This document shows positions 1 to 10,566 of a DNA stretch of 64,000 bases, in pieces. Every line of letters starts with the position of its first letter. Position 1 is the first letter of the stretch. The stretch is from Peribolospora baueri (taxonomy: Eukaryota > Basidiomycota > Peribolosporomycetes > Peribolosporales > Peribolosporaceae). Under the pieces are notes generated by a model. That model was not told the DNA's origin, did not search any database, and worked only from the letters and a program-made list of their open reading frames with translations. Position numbers and translations under genes: made by a program. The stretch is taken from contig JAMDHS010000012.1 of assembly GCA_029717555.1 (NCBI GenBank), forward strand, positions 124,001-188,000, written 5' to 3'.

Positions 1-164
1 GGATTGGATACATTGTCGATGTACGTGACACGAGAGAAGAGCTTGTAAGGCACGGCGGGGTCGAGGAACCATTTCAAAGAAACGAAGGGCACAAAGCCAA
101 ACTGGACGCGGAAGGATGGGACACAAATAAGGACAAGGACAGACGATTGCACCAACGCAAGGGT
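1..164. other. 3' flank of CPA1, no gene seen
   Basis: This stretch lies downstream of the CPA1 stop and holds no convincing coding frame. It probably contains the CPA1 3' UTR and the edge of a neighbouring gene outside the window. Confidence 0.4.
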
Positions 165-1598
165 TCAAGCGGCGACGGCGACGGGCTTGCTCTCCGTCAG
201 CGTCTCCATGCCCTCGCCTTTGCCGTTCAACACGTTGAGATCTACGAGCGCGCTGTCCACCTCCTCGCCCCTCTCCTTCCTCAAGGCCTTGACGGCGCGG
301 CACTCCTGCACAAAGTCGGAGAACATGCCGATCGTGTCCAGGGGTCCTCCCGCCGACTCGGGGTGGAACTGCACGCCCCAGATCTTCTTGCCCGAATCGT
401 TCGTGCTCTTCACACCCTCCACCGAAGCGTCATTGGCGTTGATGAAGAAGGGCTCCCAGCCGTCGGGGAACTTGTCCTCGAGCGTGAGGGCATACTGGTG
501 GTTCTGGCTCGTAATGTAGCATCGGCCCGCTTTAATCGAGGCAGCGTCGGCGAGGGCGAGCACGGGCTGGTTGTGGCCGCGATTGCCGAAGCGCATGCGG
601 TGTGTCTTGAGACCGGCGGCCATGCCGATAATCTGGTTGCCCATGCAGATGCCAAAGATGGGTCGCTCGCCCCATTCTGGCGAGTTCATCACCTTGCGCA
701 CATTGGACGCTGCCAGGCTGCAGTGCTGCGGGTCGCCAGGACCGTTGGAGAGAAAGAGACCGTCGAAGGAAGACATGATCGTCGACATGTCCGTGTCCCA
801 CGGCAGCACGGTCACAGACGCGCCGCGACGGACGAGCGAGCGGAGGATGTTGGCCTTGGTGCCGAAGTCGAGCACGGCGATCTTGACGTCGCCGGTGGGG
901 TTGAGCGTGTAGGCCTGCTTGGTGGACACCTTGGCCACCTGGTTGTCTTCCGTCGGGTCCCAGTACTCGCTCACGGGGTCGAGGTGCGAGGGTCCGACAG
1001 CGAGCTTACCGAGCGTGGTGCCTTGCTCGCGAAGGACGCTCGTGATGGCGCGCGTGTCGACGCCGGTGATGCCCGGGATGCCGTAGCGGTGGCACCACTC
1101 TGACAGGCTGTTTACGGCGGTGTAGTGGCTGTACCGGTCCGCGAGGTCAGCCACGATCACACCGGCGACCTGAACTTTACGCGACTCGAGGAGACATCCG
1201 ACGTCGATGCCGTCACCGAAGCCGTACGAGCCACTGGCGGAGGGCGAGGCATAGTTGTCCGGGACGCCGTAGTTGCCGATCATGGGTGTGGTGAAGACGA
1301 GGATCTGGCCGTCGTACGACGGGTCTGTCAGAGACTCAGTGTAGGAGGTGATCGAGGTGGAGAAGACGGTCTCTCCGAACGACGAACGAGGGGCGCCGAA
1401 CGCACGGCCGGTGAACTTCTCGCCCGACTTGAGATGCAGCGTTGCGGGTAGGTGAGGGTGCGAAGGCGGCTGGGTGGACGGGCGATAGCCGGACTCGACG
1501 GTAGCGAAGGCGCGAGAAGGGCCAACGGTCGCACGAGCGAAGACGGCCGAACGAAGGACGCCGACGTTCGCAGCGCTGGGACGGAGGAGGGCAATCAT
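165..1598 (-). CDS. CPA1: Carbamoyl-phosphate synthase, arginine-specific small (glutaminase) subunit, mitochondrial
   Basis: One uninterrupted 477-codon frame. The protein supplies ammonia from glutamine to the large CPS subunit for carbamoyl phosphate in arginine synthesis. The first ~30 residues are rich in Arg, Ala and Ser and lack acidic residues, typical of a mitochondrial presequence. The small-chain N-domain follows (SGEKFTGRAFG, then DGQILVFTTPMIGNYG and GVDTRAITSVLRE). The C-terminal class I glutamine amidotransferase domain shows the nucleophile elbow FGICMGNQ, the conserved FGNRGHNQPV stretch, and the FHPE segment supplying the His/Glu of the triad. Length and domain order fit the fungal family. 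The start is the only ATG that keeps the presequence, and no intron is needed. Fungal CPA1 genes are often controlled by an arginine attenuator peptide in the leader; I could not recognise one here. The identification is secure; the mitochondrial location is inferred. Confidence 0.96.
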   Translation of the reverse strand: MIALLRPSAANVGVLRSAVFARATVGPSRAFATVESGYRPSTQPPSHPHLPATLHLKSGEKFTGRAFGAPRSSFGETVFSTSITSYTESLTDPSYDGQILVFTTPMIGNYGVPDNYASPSASGSYGFGDGIDVGCLLESRKVQVAGVIVADLADRYSHYTAVNSLSEWCHRYGIPGITGVDTRAITSVLREQGTTLGKLAVGPSHLDPVSEYWDPTEDNQVAKVSTKQAYTLNPTGDVKIAVLDFGTKANILRSLVRRGASVTVLPWDTDMSTIMSSFDGLFLSNGPGDPQHCSLAASNVRKVMNSPEWGERPIFGICMGNQIIGMAAGLKTHRMRFGNRGHNQPVLALADAASIKAGRCYITSQNHQYALTLEDKFPDGWEPFFINANDASVEGVKSTNDSGKKIWGVQFHPESAGGPLDTIGMFSDFVQECRAVKALRKERGEEVDSALVDLNVLNGKGEGMETLTESKPVAVAA

Positions 1599-2992
1599 TC
1601 TGCTTATTTGAGAGAGAGGGGTTGGAAGATAGTTGAAGAAAGAAGACGAAGAACTGGCGTTGCCTGTTTGTCAAGTTCAAATGTAACCGAGACTCTTGTA
1701 GCTGAAACCCGAGGGAGCAAAGAGGGGGGGTTTAACAGGGACGGGTGAGCATGGAGAAACTCTGGCAAAAGCACGGCGGCTCCCGTCACTCACACAGCGT
1801 CGGAAATGTAACTGGTTAGAAGAGGAAGGAAAGGAAGACAAGGAAGGAAGGAAGGAAGGAAGGAAAGGATGAGCGGTCCGTAGACTCGATGGGGGCCATG
1901 CTCTTCGATGATGATAAGGTCGTGCTCGCGGTCGCCGTGCTGGACACGGGGCACGCCGTTGCGCAAGGAGCGGGCAGGCTCGAGCGAGCCATGGGCGCGG
2001 ACTACTCACTCGTCGCGAGTGTTTTGAGCGAACACCATCGAGTGGTCGACGGGGAGGGCCGGGTGGAGAAGCTAAGAAGGCGGGAGGGTGCTGAGGTGGT
2101 GGTGGTGCGAAAGAGCGATGCAGAACGAAGAAGGGGTTCGTTTCGCTTGACTCTTCCTCGTCCCCCTTTTTTCTTCTTCCTCCATTCCGGCCGCTCCCAT
2201 TGGCTCCGGCGCGCAGGAGGACGCCTATCGCGGCCGCAAGTATACGTGTACCGCGCGTACGAAAGTACAAAAGTAGATTACGTGGATCGCAAGTGAGAGC
2301 GAACGTCGGATTACAGCCGCCGTAAGTGCGACATTGGCTTACGTGACCTGCGCCGCAAGTAGAGTATGCATATACGCAAAGTAGATTATCAGCGTGTGCA
2401 GCACTGCTGTCAGCCGGAGAGAGGCGAAGGCCGATCGGAAGAGAAGAGGCGGCAACAGGCAGACGAGCAGAGCAAAGAAAGACAGACAGGCAAGGCGACC
2501 GAAGACAAGACCCGCGCGAAGACCGACCGGACCGACCGTCGACCACCATCACCTCCTTGTGGACGACGAACGACGACGGAGACCATCCTCGTCTGACCCC
2601 CTCTTGCTATCCGTGAGTTACACCACCATCCACAGCTCCGCCCTGCCGTCGCCATAGCTCGCGGCGGGCGGGCGGACGGACGGACGAGCGCATGTGGACG
2701 GGAGGAAGGAGAGAAGGAAGGAGGGACAGAAGGAAGGAGTGAAGGACGGAAGGAAGGAAGGAAGGGAATAAGGAAGGATGCACGGATGACGAAGAGCGAG
2801 GCGAGAGAGGAGGAAGGGAAGGGAGGAGGAAGAACATGTCCGGCAGGCACATGACATGATGACCATTGCGCGCATGCAGAAAGAACCAGTCGCACTTCAC
2901 TCACCGCCGCGCCCATCTTGCTCGCCACCCTTCCCTCACAGCCCTCTCTTCCATCGTTCCTCCAGCACACGCAAGGGAACATCAGCTCCTTC
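1599..2992. other. Divergent intergenic region between CPA1 and the eIF5-mimic gene
   Basis: This 1.4-kb gap carries the CPA1 leader and promoter on the left and the eIF5-mimic promoter on the right. It contains GGAA-type simple repeats around 1843-1868 and 2697-2770 and a cluster of CGCAAGTA-like words at 2235-2383. On the CPA1 strand there are short upstream frames starting at 1752 and 2038. Long open frames here are low-complexity Ser/Pro/Arg reading and were not accepted as genes. Confidence 0.5.
2235..2383. promoter_or_regulatory. Cluster of CGCAAGTA-like words upstream of CPA1
   Basis: CGCAAGTA or a one-base variant occurs at 2235-2242, 2288-2295, 2321-2328, 2354-2361 and 2375-2383. 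Two copies of AAGTAGATTA, at about 2271 and 2380, are interleaved. The spacing is irregular (about 20-50 nt). This could be a transcription-factor site cluster between the two divergent genes; no factor is assigned. Confidence 0.3.
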
Positions 2993-5186
2993 ATGTCCAC
3001 AACCCCATCCGGCCAGCCGTCCCAGTCGACACAGGCGAATGCAAAACCGAGCCTAGCAGGCGTCAGGCTCAAGGCCAGGAAGGGCGTCCAGCGCTCCCAG
3101 GCAAAGTACGAACCAGACGGTGAGTGACGGCGTCGTCTCAACGATCCCTCGTCGGCTTCTGCGGTCGACCCCGCTTTGGATGCTTGCGTCCATGCATGGC
3201 AAGGTTCATCGATGGACGGATGGACGGATGGGTGGATGGGCCCACGTCTGCAGGAGGAAGGCCGGGTAATCGGAAAAGAGGGGGAGAGAGGGCCCGGGTT
3301 TGGAGGCCGGATCCCTTCGTTCCCTTAGACCTTGGAGCTCACCGGAGTCGTCGTCGTCTCACTCCCTGTCTGTCGCACAGTGTTCCGGGATCAACTCTAC
3401 AAGCAACTAGAATCAGTGCCCCCCTCCGACTTTGACGCCATCACTCTAAAGCTCGACCAAGCCGGCAACACCCTCGACTATCGCCGATATGCTGACCCGC
3501 TGTTCGAGATCTTCCTCGTCGGTGGCCTGCTCGCCCCTGGAGGGCAGTTCGTCGATGACGACGCCCCGCCTAGCCCTTTCAGCATCGCCAACGTCAAGGA
3601 ACCCGTTGACGTTGCAGAGGTGAAGAAATACATCGACGTTCTCAACAAGCTCATTCGGAGGTCAGTCGCCCGTTCGTCCCGACGGCCCTAGCGTATTTTG
3701 TTGCTTTCCCCTAGGCTGAACGGCCCCCGTCCCCCCCTCCATGTCTTCCATCCTCCCTGGACGCCCACAGGTACAAATACCTTCAGAAGCCTCTCGAGGA
3801 GTCGACGCTCAAAGGCGTGCTCCAGTACATCAACCGCTTCTCCAAGGAGCTCGACGAGAAACTGGCCATCGCCACAGCGCTCATGATGTCTACCGGTCTC
3901 GTCAGCGCCAGCGTTCTGTCCACCTTGCAGAAGGAACATCTGGTTAAAGATGGTGAGCGTTGTGGGTGCCTAATGGGGAGCCGGTCGTTGTGCGCCCGTA
4001 GATGTTTCGCATTCTTATCGAATGGGGCTCTCCCGCGTCAGACCTGGCACTCCACTTCATCGACCAGGTCTTCCGTACCTACCTGAACGAAGCTTCCATC
4101 GACCACCTTGCTGCGTCGCTGAAGCGGGGCGGCATCTACGATCTCCTCCTCTTTTGGCCCACCACCAAGCGCGACGATTCTTCCGTCGTCGTTCGCCACT
4201 TTAAGGAGGTCGGCTTGCCCCAGGTCGCTGAGCATTGGCAGAGGAGGCAGGTCAACGCGATCAAGGAGCAGACGTTGGAGGGGCTCAAGGAAATGGTCAG
4301 GAATGAAGAAGAGCCTAAGGACGTGAGTTTGAGCTTGGAGCTGTCTAGACGACTTTGGTGGGCGACCGCTCACCTCCCTTTGCCTATTTTCGCCGTCTTT
4401 GGGCCGGCAGATCATCGCGAACCTCAGGGGACAGCTTGCGGTTCACCCGATCGCCGAGCATGACTTTGTCTCCCTCGTCTGGCAGGGTCTCATGGACGGC
4501 GTCGATTGGAGCTCGAGGTCGGATCAGATCGAGGCTTTCTGTCTCAAGGAGGTGAACGTGAGTGGACAGGGGTGGATGGATTCGTTGGTTCAACGACCAC
4601 TTGGGCAGCGACGTGCTTTTCGAATCGCCTCGTGCCGTGCCGTGCCGTGCCGTGCCATGGCGAACCATTTGCTCACTTTTGTCCGTGACTCGACGGCCCG
4701 GTCAGAAAAACTCGCCGATCTTGGAAGCGTTCACAAAGGGCGCGCGTACCGAAGTGGCGCTCATCTGCGCGATTCAGGTGTACTGCTACGAGGACACGAG
4801 GATCATCAAGACGTTCCCTCAGATCTTGAAGGTGAGTGGTCGGAGTCGGTGAACCGGACCGGGGGTGAGTGAAGTGCTGACGGTTTGCGGTTTTTCGTCG
4901 TTCGGCTCGGCTGGCAGGTACTGTACAACCGCGACGTGATTTCGGACCAAGCGATCCTGTACTGGGCGCAGAAGGGCTCGAAGCCGCAGGGAAGGCAGCA
5001 CTTCCTCAAGGCGACTGAGCTGCTGGTCAAGGTGCGTTTCGGTGTATGGCGAGGCGAGCTCGCTATCGTGCCGTCTAAGCGTCGGTTTCGGTCTATGGGT
5101 CGGACGTCATTGACTCGACCATCGTCTCATGACCGATCCAGTTCCTCCAAGAGCAGGACGACAGCGACGAAGAGGAGGAGGAGTAG
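2993..5186 (+). CDS. eIF5-mimic protein (BZW1/BZW2, 5MP family) with C-terminal W2 domain
   Basis: Eight exons: 2993-3119, 3381-3660, 3771-3952, 4042-4322, 4411-4557, 4706-4831, 4918-5031, 5142-5186; 433 residues. The family mimics the eIF5 C-terminal domain, binds eIF2 and other initiation factors, and raises start-codon stringency. From memory of the animal proteins, the match runs the whole length: AGVRLKARK near the N-terminus, LDYRRYADPLFEIFLVGGLL, then NKLIRRYKYL and NEASIDHLAASL. The W2 domain at the end carries VYCYED, ISDQAILYW and an acidic tail ending in DDSDEEEEE. Exon 4 is placed at 4042 because this gives a gap-free alignment across the junction (HLVKD/DLALHFIDQ); the nearer AG at 4000-4001 leaves the frame. 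A GTGCC-type microsatellite lies in intron 5 (about 4632-4657). Family assignment is confident. Confidence 0.93.
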
Positions 5187-5415
5187 GAGCGGACTGCGAC
5201 GTGAAGCGTTCGATTTGCAGGAGCACCCGCCGGTGGGAGGCGAGCGAGCTTGGAAGGGGTACCTCGGCGTCATCGTCATGGTGATACGGTCCGGTAGGAC
5301 GTGAAGGATGCGGGGAGAAAGAGGAGGTGACTTGTAACGGATGTGTCGGTTTGAATGTCCATCGGAGGTGTGCTCCACAAAAATCGTCCCATCCTCGTTT
5401 GACACACAGTCCAAT

Positions 5416-5764
5416 CCATGAAATGATCCTCCTAACTGAACAGAAACAAACTGAACCGATTGGGATTGCATTGACGGACGAACGAAGTCGACGTTGGCAC
5501 ACCAAGGTAGAAGATGATGATCATCATCTCCGTCGGGATAAATGGATCGATAGATATTTAGATGGACACAAGATTGCGATTCACATCCTCTTCCTCCTCG
5601 CTTCCTTCACGTCATCGGACCGCACGACGACGACGCCGACGAGGCCATGAAATAATCGAATCGAAACGAACTGAACCGGTTGGGATTGCATTGACACCAA
5701 GGTAGGTAAGATGATGATGATGATGATCATCATCATCATCATGTCCGTCAGGATAAATGGATGG
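5416..5764. repeat. Diverged direct repeat of about 120 bp, two copies, with ATG/CAT hairpin
   Basis: Copy 1 spans roughly 5416-5546 and copy 2 roughly 5645-5762. Both run from CCATGAAAT through ACTGAACCG and TTGGGATTGCATTGAC to ACCAAGGTAG, then a GATGATGATC/ATCATCATC segment and GGATAAATGGAT. Copy 1 carries an extra ~23 nt after GCATTGAC. In copy 2 the ATG run and CAT run (about 5711-5744) form a near-perfect inverted repeat able to fold as a hairpin. Confidence 0.75.
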
Positions 5765-6599
5765 ATCCCTTCCCTTCGCTTCACTTCTTTGCGTCTCTGC
5801 TTTGCGTTGTAGCAAGCGACCGCATCGCGCAGGCACGGCCGTTTTCGATCGACGCGCGCCCGTCTGTGTTTGTGTGTTTGTCTCAGTGCCGGCCAGGGGA
5901 GGGAGGGTTATTGGAGCGGCGCGACATGATATGATATGGCATGGCATGGCATGGCGAGGCGAGACGAGACGAGACGAGGCCAAGAGGGCGGATAAAAAAA
6001 TAAAAAGTAAAATTCAGGTTGGTAGTCAGGCACGGCGGTGATGGAGGACGGATGACGGATGAGGTGACGAAGGCGTGAGTGGGAGCGGTGCGCGCGTGGG
6101 CGGAGCGCGTCGCGACGCGGAGGCGGAAGGGAGGCGGGGCGAGGGAGGGAGGCAGTCCGTTTTCGTTTTCGTTTGTGGGAGGGACGGACGGACAGACGGA
6201 TAGAGGGGACGAGGGGCTGTCGCGGCGATGGCATGTATGTACGTGACGGCGACGAAGGCGACACAGGACGCGCATAGAGAGGACACGGATGGACATTCAC
6301 GTCGACCGACACGACACGCGCCCGCGCCATGTCGACGACGACGACGACGACGACGATGACGCCCAGCCCGCTCGCTCGTGCCACGGCCCCTGCGTTGAAG
6401 CCAGCGGGAGCGGGACCTGGTGCGGAGCGTCCGGTCGTCCGACGAACCGAGCCGTCCGGACGGTCGTGCGCATAGGTGGGCTGGCCGTCGTCGCTCACCG
6501 GCGCGCTCGCGGGGGCTCTTTGGTCGTATGCTGGACTGGAGGGATACGGAATGCGTGCATGCGGTGCGATCCTCGACTCCATTTCGGGCTCGGATTTTA

Positions 6600-6652
6600 T
6601 TTTGTTCTATTCGTCGTCGTCGGTCGTCTTCGTTCGTCGTCGTCGTCGACCT

Positions 6653-6695
<43 letters not shown>

Positions 6696-6710
6696 CTCGT
6701 CGTCTTCCTT
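6600..6710. repeat. GTCGGC/GTCGTC simple-sequence array
   Basis: A run of TCG and GTCGGC units, with about five perfect GTCGGC copies near 6650-6695. It is ordinary slippage-prone low-complexity DNA in the gap before the GH5 gene. Confidence 0.7.
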
Positions 6711-7503
6711 CATGCCCGCTCGCAGGTTCCGGCTCGTCGGCTCGTCGGCTCGACGGCGCGTCTGTGTGTGTCGTCGAGGCGCGTCCCGGCCGGGCGGCGA
6801 GGAGGGGCAGGAACTAGCCAGCCAAAGCAGCCAGCCAGCGGGCAGGCCCAAAGTCAGGCCAGGCCAAGCCAGTCAGAACCGAAGCTGAGGGAAGCAGAGT
6901 CACGCGAGTCCAGACCGCGACCGAGACCGGGCGGGCCGGGCGGGGAGAGAAGAAAGAGGGAGGCGAGGCGGGCGGGGCATGGACGGACGGACGAGGAAGG
7001 CGAGGCGAGGAGGCGATGGTCGGATGATGACGACGGCGTTCAACGACGACGACAACGACAACGACAACGACACCCATCTATCCACCTTCCTCCTCTTTCT
7101 CTTCCTCTTGCCTCCCTTCCACCACCACCCCACCGCACCCACCAATTCCCCCACGCTCCTTTCTTCCTCCACACGCAGATTTCGCGTCGTAGATCATCCG
7201 TCCGCCCTAAGAGACTCACGATCAGGACTAGCGCCCGGTCCCCGTCCCATCACCCACTACACTACTCCCCCCCACCACATGATTCTCCCCGTTCCCCTTC
7301 CCTCTCTCTTTTTCTAAGACGCTCCCTCTTCGAGCGCCCCTCGGATACCCCACACCCACACCCTCTTTACAGCGCACAACACGCGTAGGCGACAAGACAA
7401 GCACGGGACGAGCGCGATACACCCTGCGCAACGCATACACGCATTCGCATTTGCATACACAAGCAGTCCAGCCCACGCCTGAGGCATAGAACAAAGAAAA
7501 AAA

Positions 7504-10030
7504 ATGGTCAGGCCGCCACCCCCGCTCTACGGCAACATCCACGCCACGACGAGCACAGATGCCTTCATGAACGACGTGCCCCCGACGCCGCATACTCCTC
7601 AGACGCCGCGCACGCCTAACCTGCCCCTCTCCCCCGGCCGGTGGGAGACCACGCCGCTCTCCTCGCCCTATCGCGACGATCCCTCCAACGCCAGCCAGTA
7701 CTCCCTCCTCGCCGCAAAGGAGGGATGGCCCCCCTCGCCCACCGTCCCCAGCACCCCCGGCACGCCGTCCACCTTTCCAAGGGGTAGCAGAGGCAGCTAC
7801 GGCGGCACGCCCCTCGTCGCCTTCCAGGTCTACGACGCACCCGCCAAAGGAGGGAAGAAGACCCTCTTCGGCAAGCCCCTCTGGGCCGTCCTCGGCTTGA
7901 TCTTGGGCGGCATCGTCATCGTCGCCGTCGCCGTGGGCGTCGGCGTCTCCCTCGCCGTCTCCAACTCCCGTCATTATGCCACCTCGGCCGCTACCCAGAC
8001 CAGCGGAGGCGCCGTCGGCCCGAACGCGAACAAGACGGGAGACGCGCTCAAGACGCTCCCTCGGTGGGACTGGACGTCGACGGACCAAAAGGTCATCGGC
8101 GTCGGCCTAGGCAGCTGGCTCGTCGTCGAGAGGTGGCTCAACGAGGACTGGTTCGTCCAGCAAGCCGGTCCCGACGCCTGGGACGAGTGGTCCTTTTCTC
8201 AGATCCTCGGCCAGGACAAGGCGAAACAGGTCCTGGCGGAGCACTGGGATACCTGGTGCGTTTCGCCATCGTTCATCGACATGGGTCGAATTTCCGTCTT
8301 CCGTCGGCCGAGTTCGATCGATTTTTCCCCGTTCCTCCATGGACCGTATCCGCTCACCGACCCTCCTTCACACAGGGTCACCGAGGACATGTTCGATACC
8401 TTCAAGCAATACGGCATCAACACCGTCCGTATCCCCACCGGCTTTTGGGCGTGGATCCCGACCGCCCCGGGCGAACCCTACGTCGCCCAAGCCGGCCAAC
8501 TGGATCGTGTCGAGAGGGCCCTGAGGTTAGCGCTTTTTTCTCATCGCTAATAAACGAGGCATCCGCCCTGAGCTCATCTCGCATTCCTTCCATCCATCAG
8601 CTGGGCTCACGACCGCGGCATGTACGTGCTCATCGACCTGCACGGTATGCCCGGAAACCAAGACGGCGATCAACTCACCGGTCACAATACCAGCCAGGTA
8701 CGTCGTAGGGTGAAGCGGACGACCAGGTTGTCCCATCCTCTCATCTCATCTCCTCTTCCCCTTGACGCGTGCGTGCCCCCTCTCCGCAGATCGAGTTCTT
8801 CACGCCGGAGAACCAGGTGCGAGCGGATGCGATGCTGCGCGCGGCAATCGACTGGGTCGAGAAATCGCCGTACAGGAGCGCCATCAGCGGCCTCGCCATC
8901 TGTAACGAGCCTCGTCCGTGAGTGGGCGGGACGGCGAATCCCCGCACCCGGTACCAAAGCTCTGACCTGCTTTCGTCCCTCCCGACGACAGCACTTCCAA
9001 TATTAACTTTGCTGTCCTCCGCGCCTACTACGACCGCGCTTGGGCAGCAATCACGAACATGAGCGACCCCGTTCGTGAGTTCAGTCTTCCCGTCGTCCTA
9101 CAACGCGTTTTTTGTCTTGTGCTCACATAGATCGTACCTTTCCTTTCCTTTCCTTTCCTTTTCGCCATCGTCGACCGACCGACGCTGACCTGCGATAGCC
9201 ATGCTTTTCCACCACGGCTACCCGCACGACGGCGCGCCACAGGCGGATCGTTTGGCATACTGGCTTGACTGGGTGCAGGGCAAGGATCCACATCTGCTCG
9301 TGATGGAGGACCACCCGTACCCGGGCATGTTCCCGCCCCAAACCGACATGGGAAGCATCACGGGACAAGTGTGCTCCAACTCGCAGCACTATGAGGGATA
9401 CCCCATCCCCATCGCTATCACCGAGTGGTCCGTCGCCAGCGGCATCGCGTACAATTTGGGTTGGGACGCACAGTTTTACGCTCAGCAGCTCCAGTCGTAC
9501 TCGTGGTCTGGCGGTGAGTATGGTCGAGCTAGTGTCGCCACCGACCGGCATGGCGTACGTACGTACCGACGAGGTCGTCATTACTTAACTCCTGCCTTGT
9601 TCGCCTTCCATGGGTCACGTTCTGTTCAGGTTCCACGTTCTGGAGCCACAAGAGCACCAACTCATCCAACCCTGTTCTCGCCGCCGCGCCGTATATCATG
9701 TTCGGCTACTCCTTCCTTGACCTCGTCGCCGCCGGTGTCATCCCCAAGGCCACCTCGCTCACCGTCGGAAAGTCAGGCTACCAAAGCTACATGAATGCCC
9801 TGCCCGCCCAGAATGCGTGCGGCCCGAACCCGGGCGAGGGCTGGGCCAACATTACCACCTCGCCGACCACCACCACCGTCGGCGCCGTCCAGTCCGCCGC
9901 AGCCGCCCCCCTCTCCGTATGGCCGAGCCTGTCGACCACCCCGTGGGCGCCCGGGACGAAATCGGGCGTCACCTGGCCCCGCAGGACGGCCGGGGCCGGG
10001 GTCGGTCCGCGGCGGAAGAAGCACCATTGA
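7504..10030 (+). CDS. Membrane-anchored GH5 exo-beta-1,3-glucanase
   Basis: Seven exons: 7504-8255, 8376-8525, 8601-8697, 8790-8917, 8992-9074, 9199-9513, 9630-10030; 641 residues. The first ~125 residues are a Pro/Thr/Ser-rich cytosolic tail with repeated TP pairs, followed by one hydrophobic segment (about 127-151), giving type II topology with the enzyme outside. The catalytic domain opens with GVGLGSWLVVERWL and has HWDTWVTEDMF and INTVRIPTGFWAW, the hallmark of yeast Exg1-like GH5 enzymes. The acid/base Glu is in ICNEP (about residue 373) and the nucleophile Glu in ITEW (about 479). The family trims or remodels cell-wall beta-1,3-glucan. The tail end is basic (RRKKHH). All introns have GT-AG ends and phases join without a stop. 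Exact substrate is not proven. Confidence 0.9.
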
Positions 10031-10566
10031 AACGCCTGCCCGCTCAGGTGTGACTTTGCGTCGCGCCCTCCGGCGCTTGACTGGGCTGGCTGGCTCGATG
10101 CGCCTCCAGCTCGGTTCGCTCTCGAGATTATTCTTCTTCTTCTTTTTTTTGCGGTGCCTTGTTTTCCTCCCCTCTCCTCTCTAACTCTTCTCTCATCGCG
10201 CTGGACACTCCCTGGAACACTCCCTCTCTTCTGTCTTCTCACCTCACCTCTCGCTCTCGCTCTTCGCTCTCCTCTCCTCGTCACACCTTGTCGCTTTCGC
10301 ATTCACTCATGCGCGCCTCCCTCCTGTCTCGACGCCGTGCCGTGCCGTGTAACTAAAGTAGGATTGGGGGGGGGTTTGGAGCGGAGCCGGATCTGTCCTT
10401 TCACTACCTCTCTGTTTGTTTTTACTCTCCGCCTCCCCTCATCCCGTGTACTTTTTTTTTTTTTTTCTTGATCGTTTCTCGACCGAGTTACAAGTAGGAA
10501 CACTCCGGTACAAGTACTATCGCCGCTCCTCCCACCGCACCGCCGCCACGTGCCAAAAAAGCGAAT
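10031..10566. other. Convergent intergenic region between GH5 glucanase and BRX1
   Basis: 536 bp shared by two 3' ends. It is C/T-rich on the plus strand with T runs near 10135-10150 and 10450-10466, plausible A-rich or T-rich 3'-end signals for either gene. No coding frame is supported. Confidence 0.5.

Larger units (their letters stand above)
5187..7503. other. Long intergenic region rich in short repeats; 5' region of the GH5 gene
   Basis: About 2.3 kb without a supported gene. It holds a diverged direct repeat (listed separately), a GGCAT/GACGA microsatellite near 5935-5975, a GAC run at about 6330-6358 and a GTCGGC array near 6640-6700. C/T-rich sequence then leads into the glucanase start. 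The long frames across 6289-7388 are repeat-derived Arg/Ser/Asp-rich reading with equally long frames on the other strand, so none is annotated. Confidence 0.5.

Noticed and set aside
2008-2038. uORF MVFAQNTRDE as an arginine attenuator peptide
   Set aside because: Lacks the S/T-Q-D-Y-L-S core; splicing at its embedded GTGAGT gives a Ser/Thr-rich continuation, not an attenuator peptide.
6289-7388. Long plus-strand open frames before the GH5 gene
   Set aside because: Derived from GAC/GTC microsatellites and Arg/Ser-rich GC sequence, with similar frames on the opposite strand and no domain.
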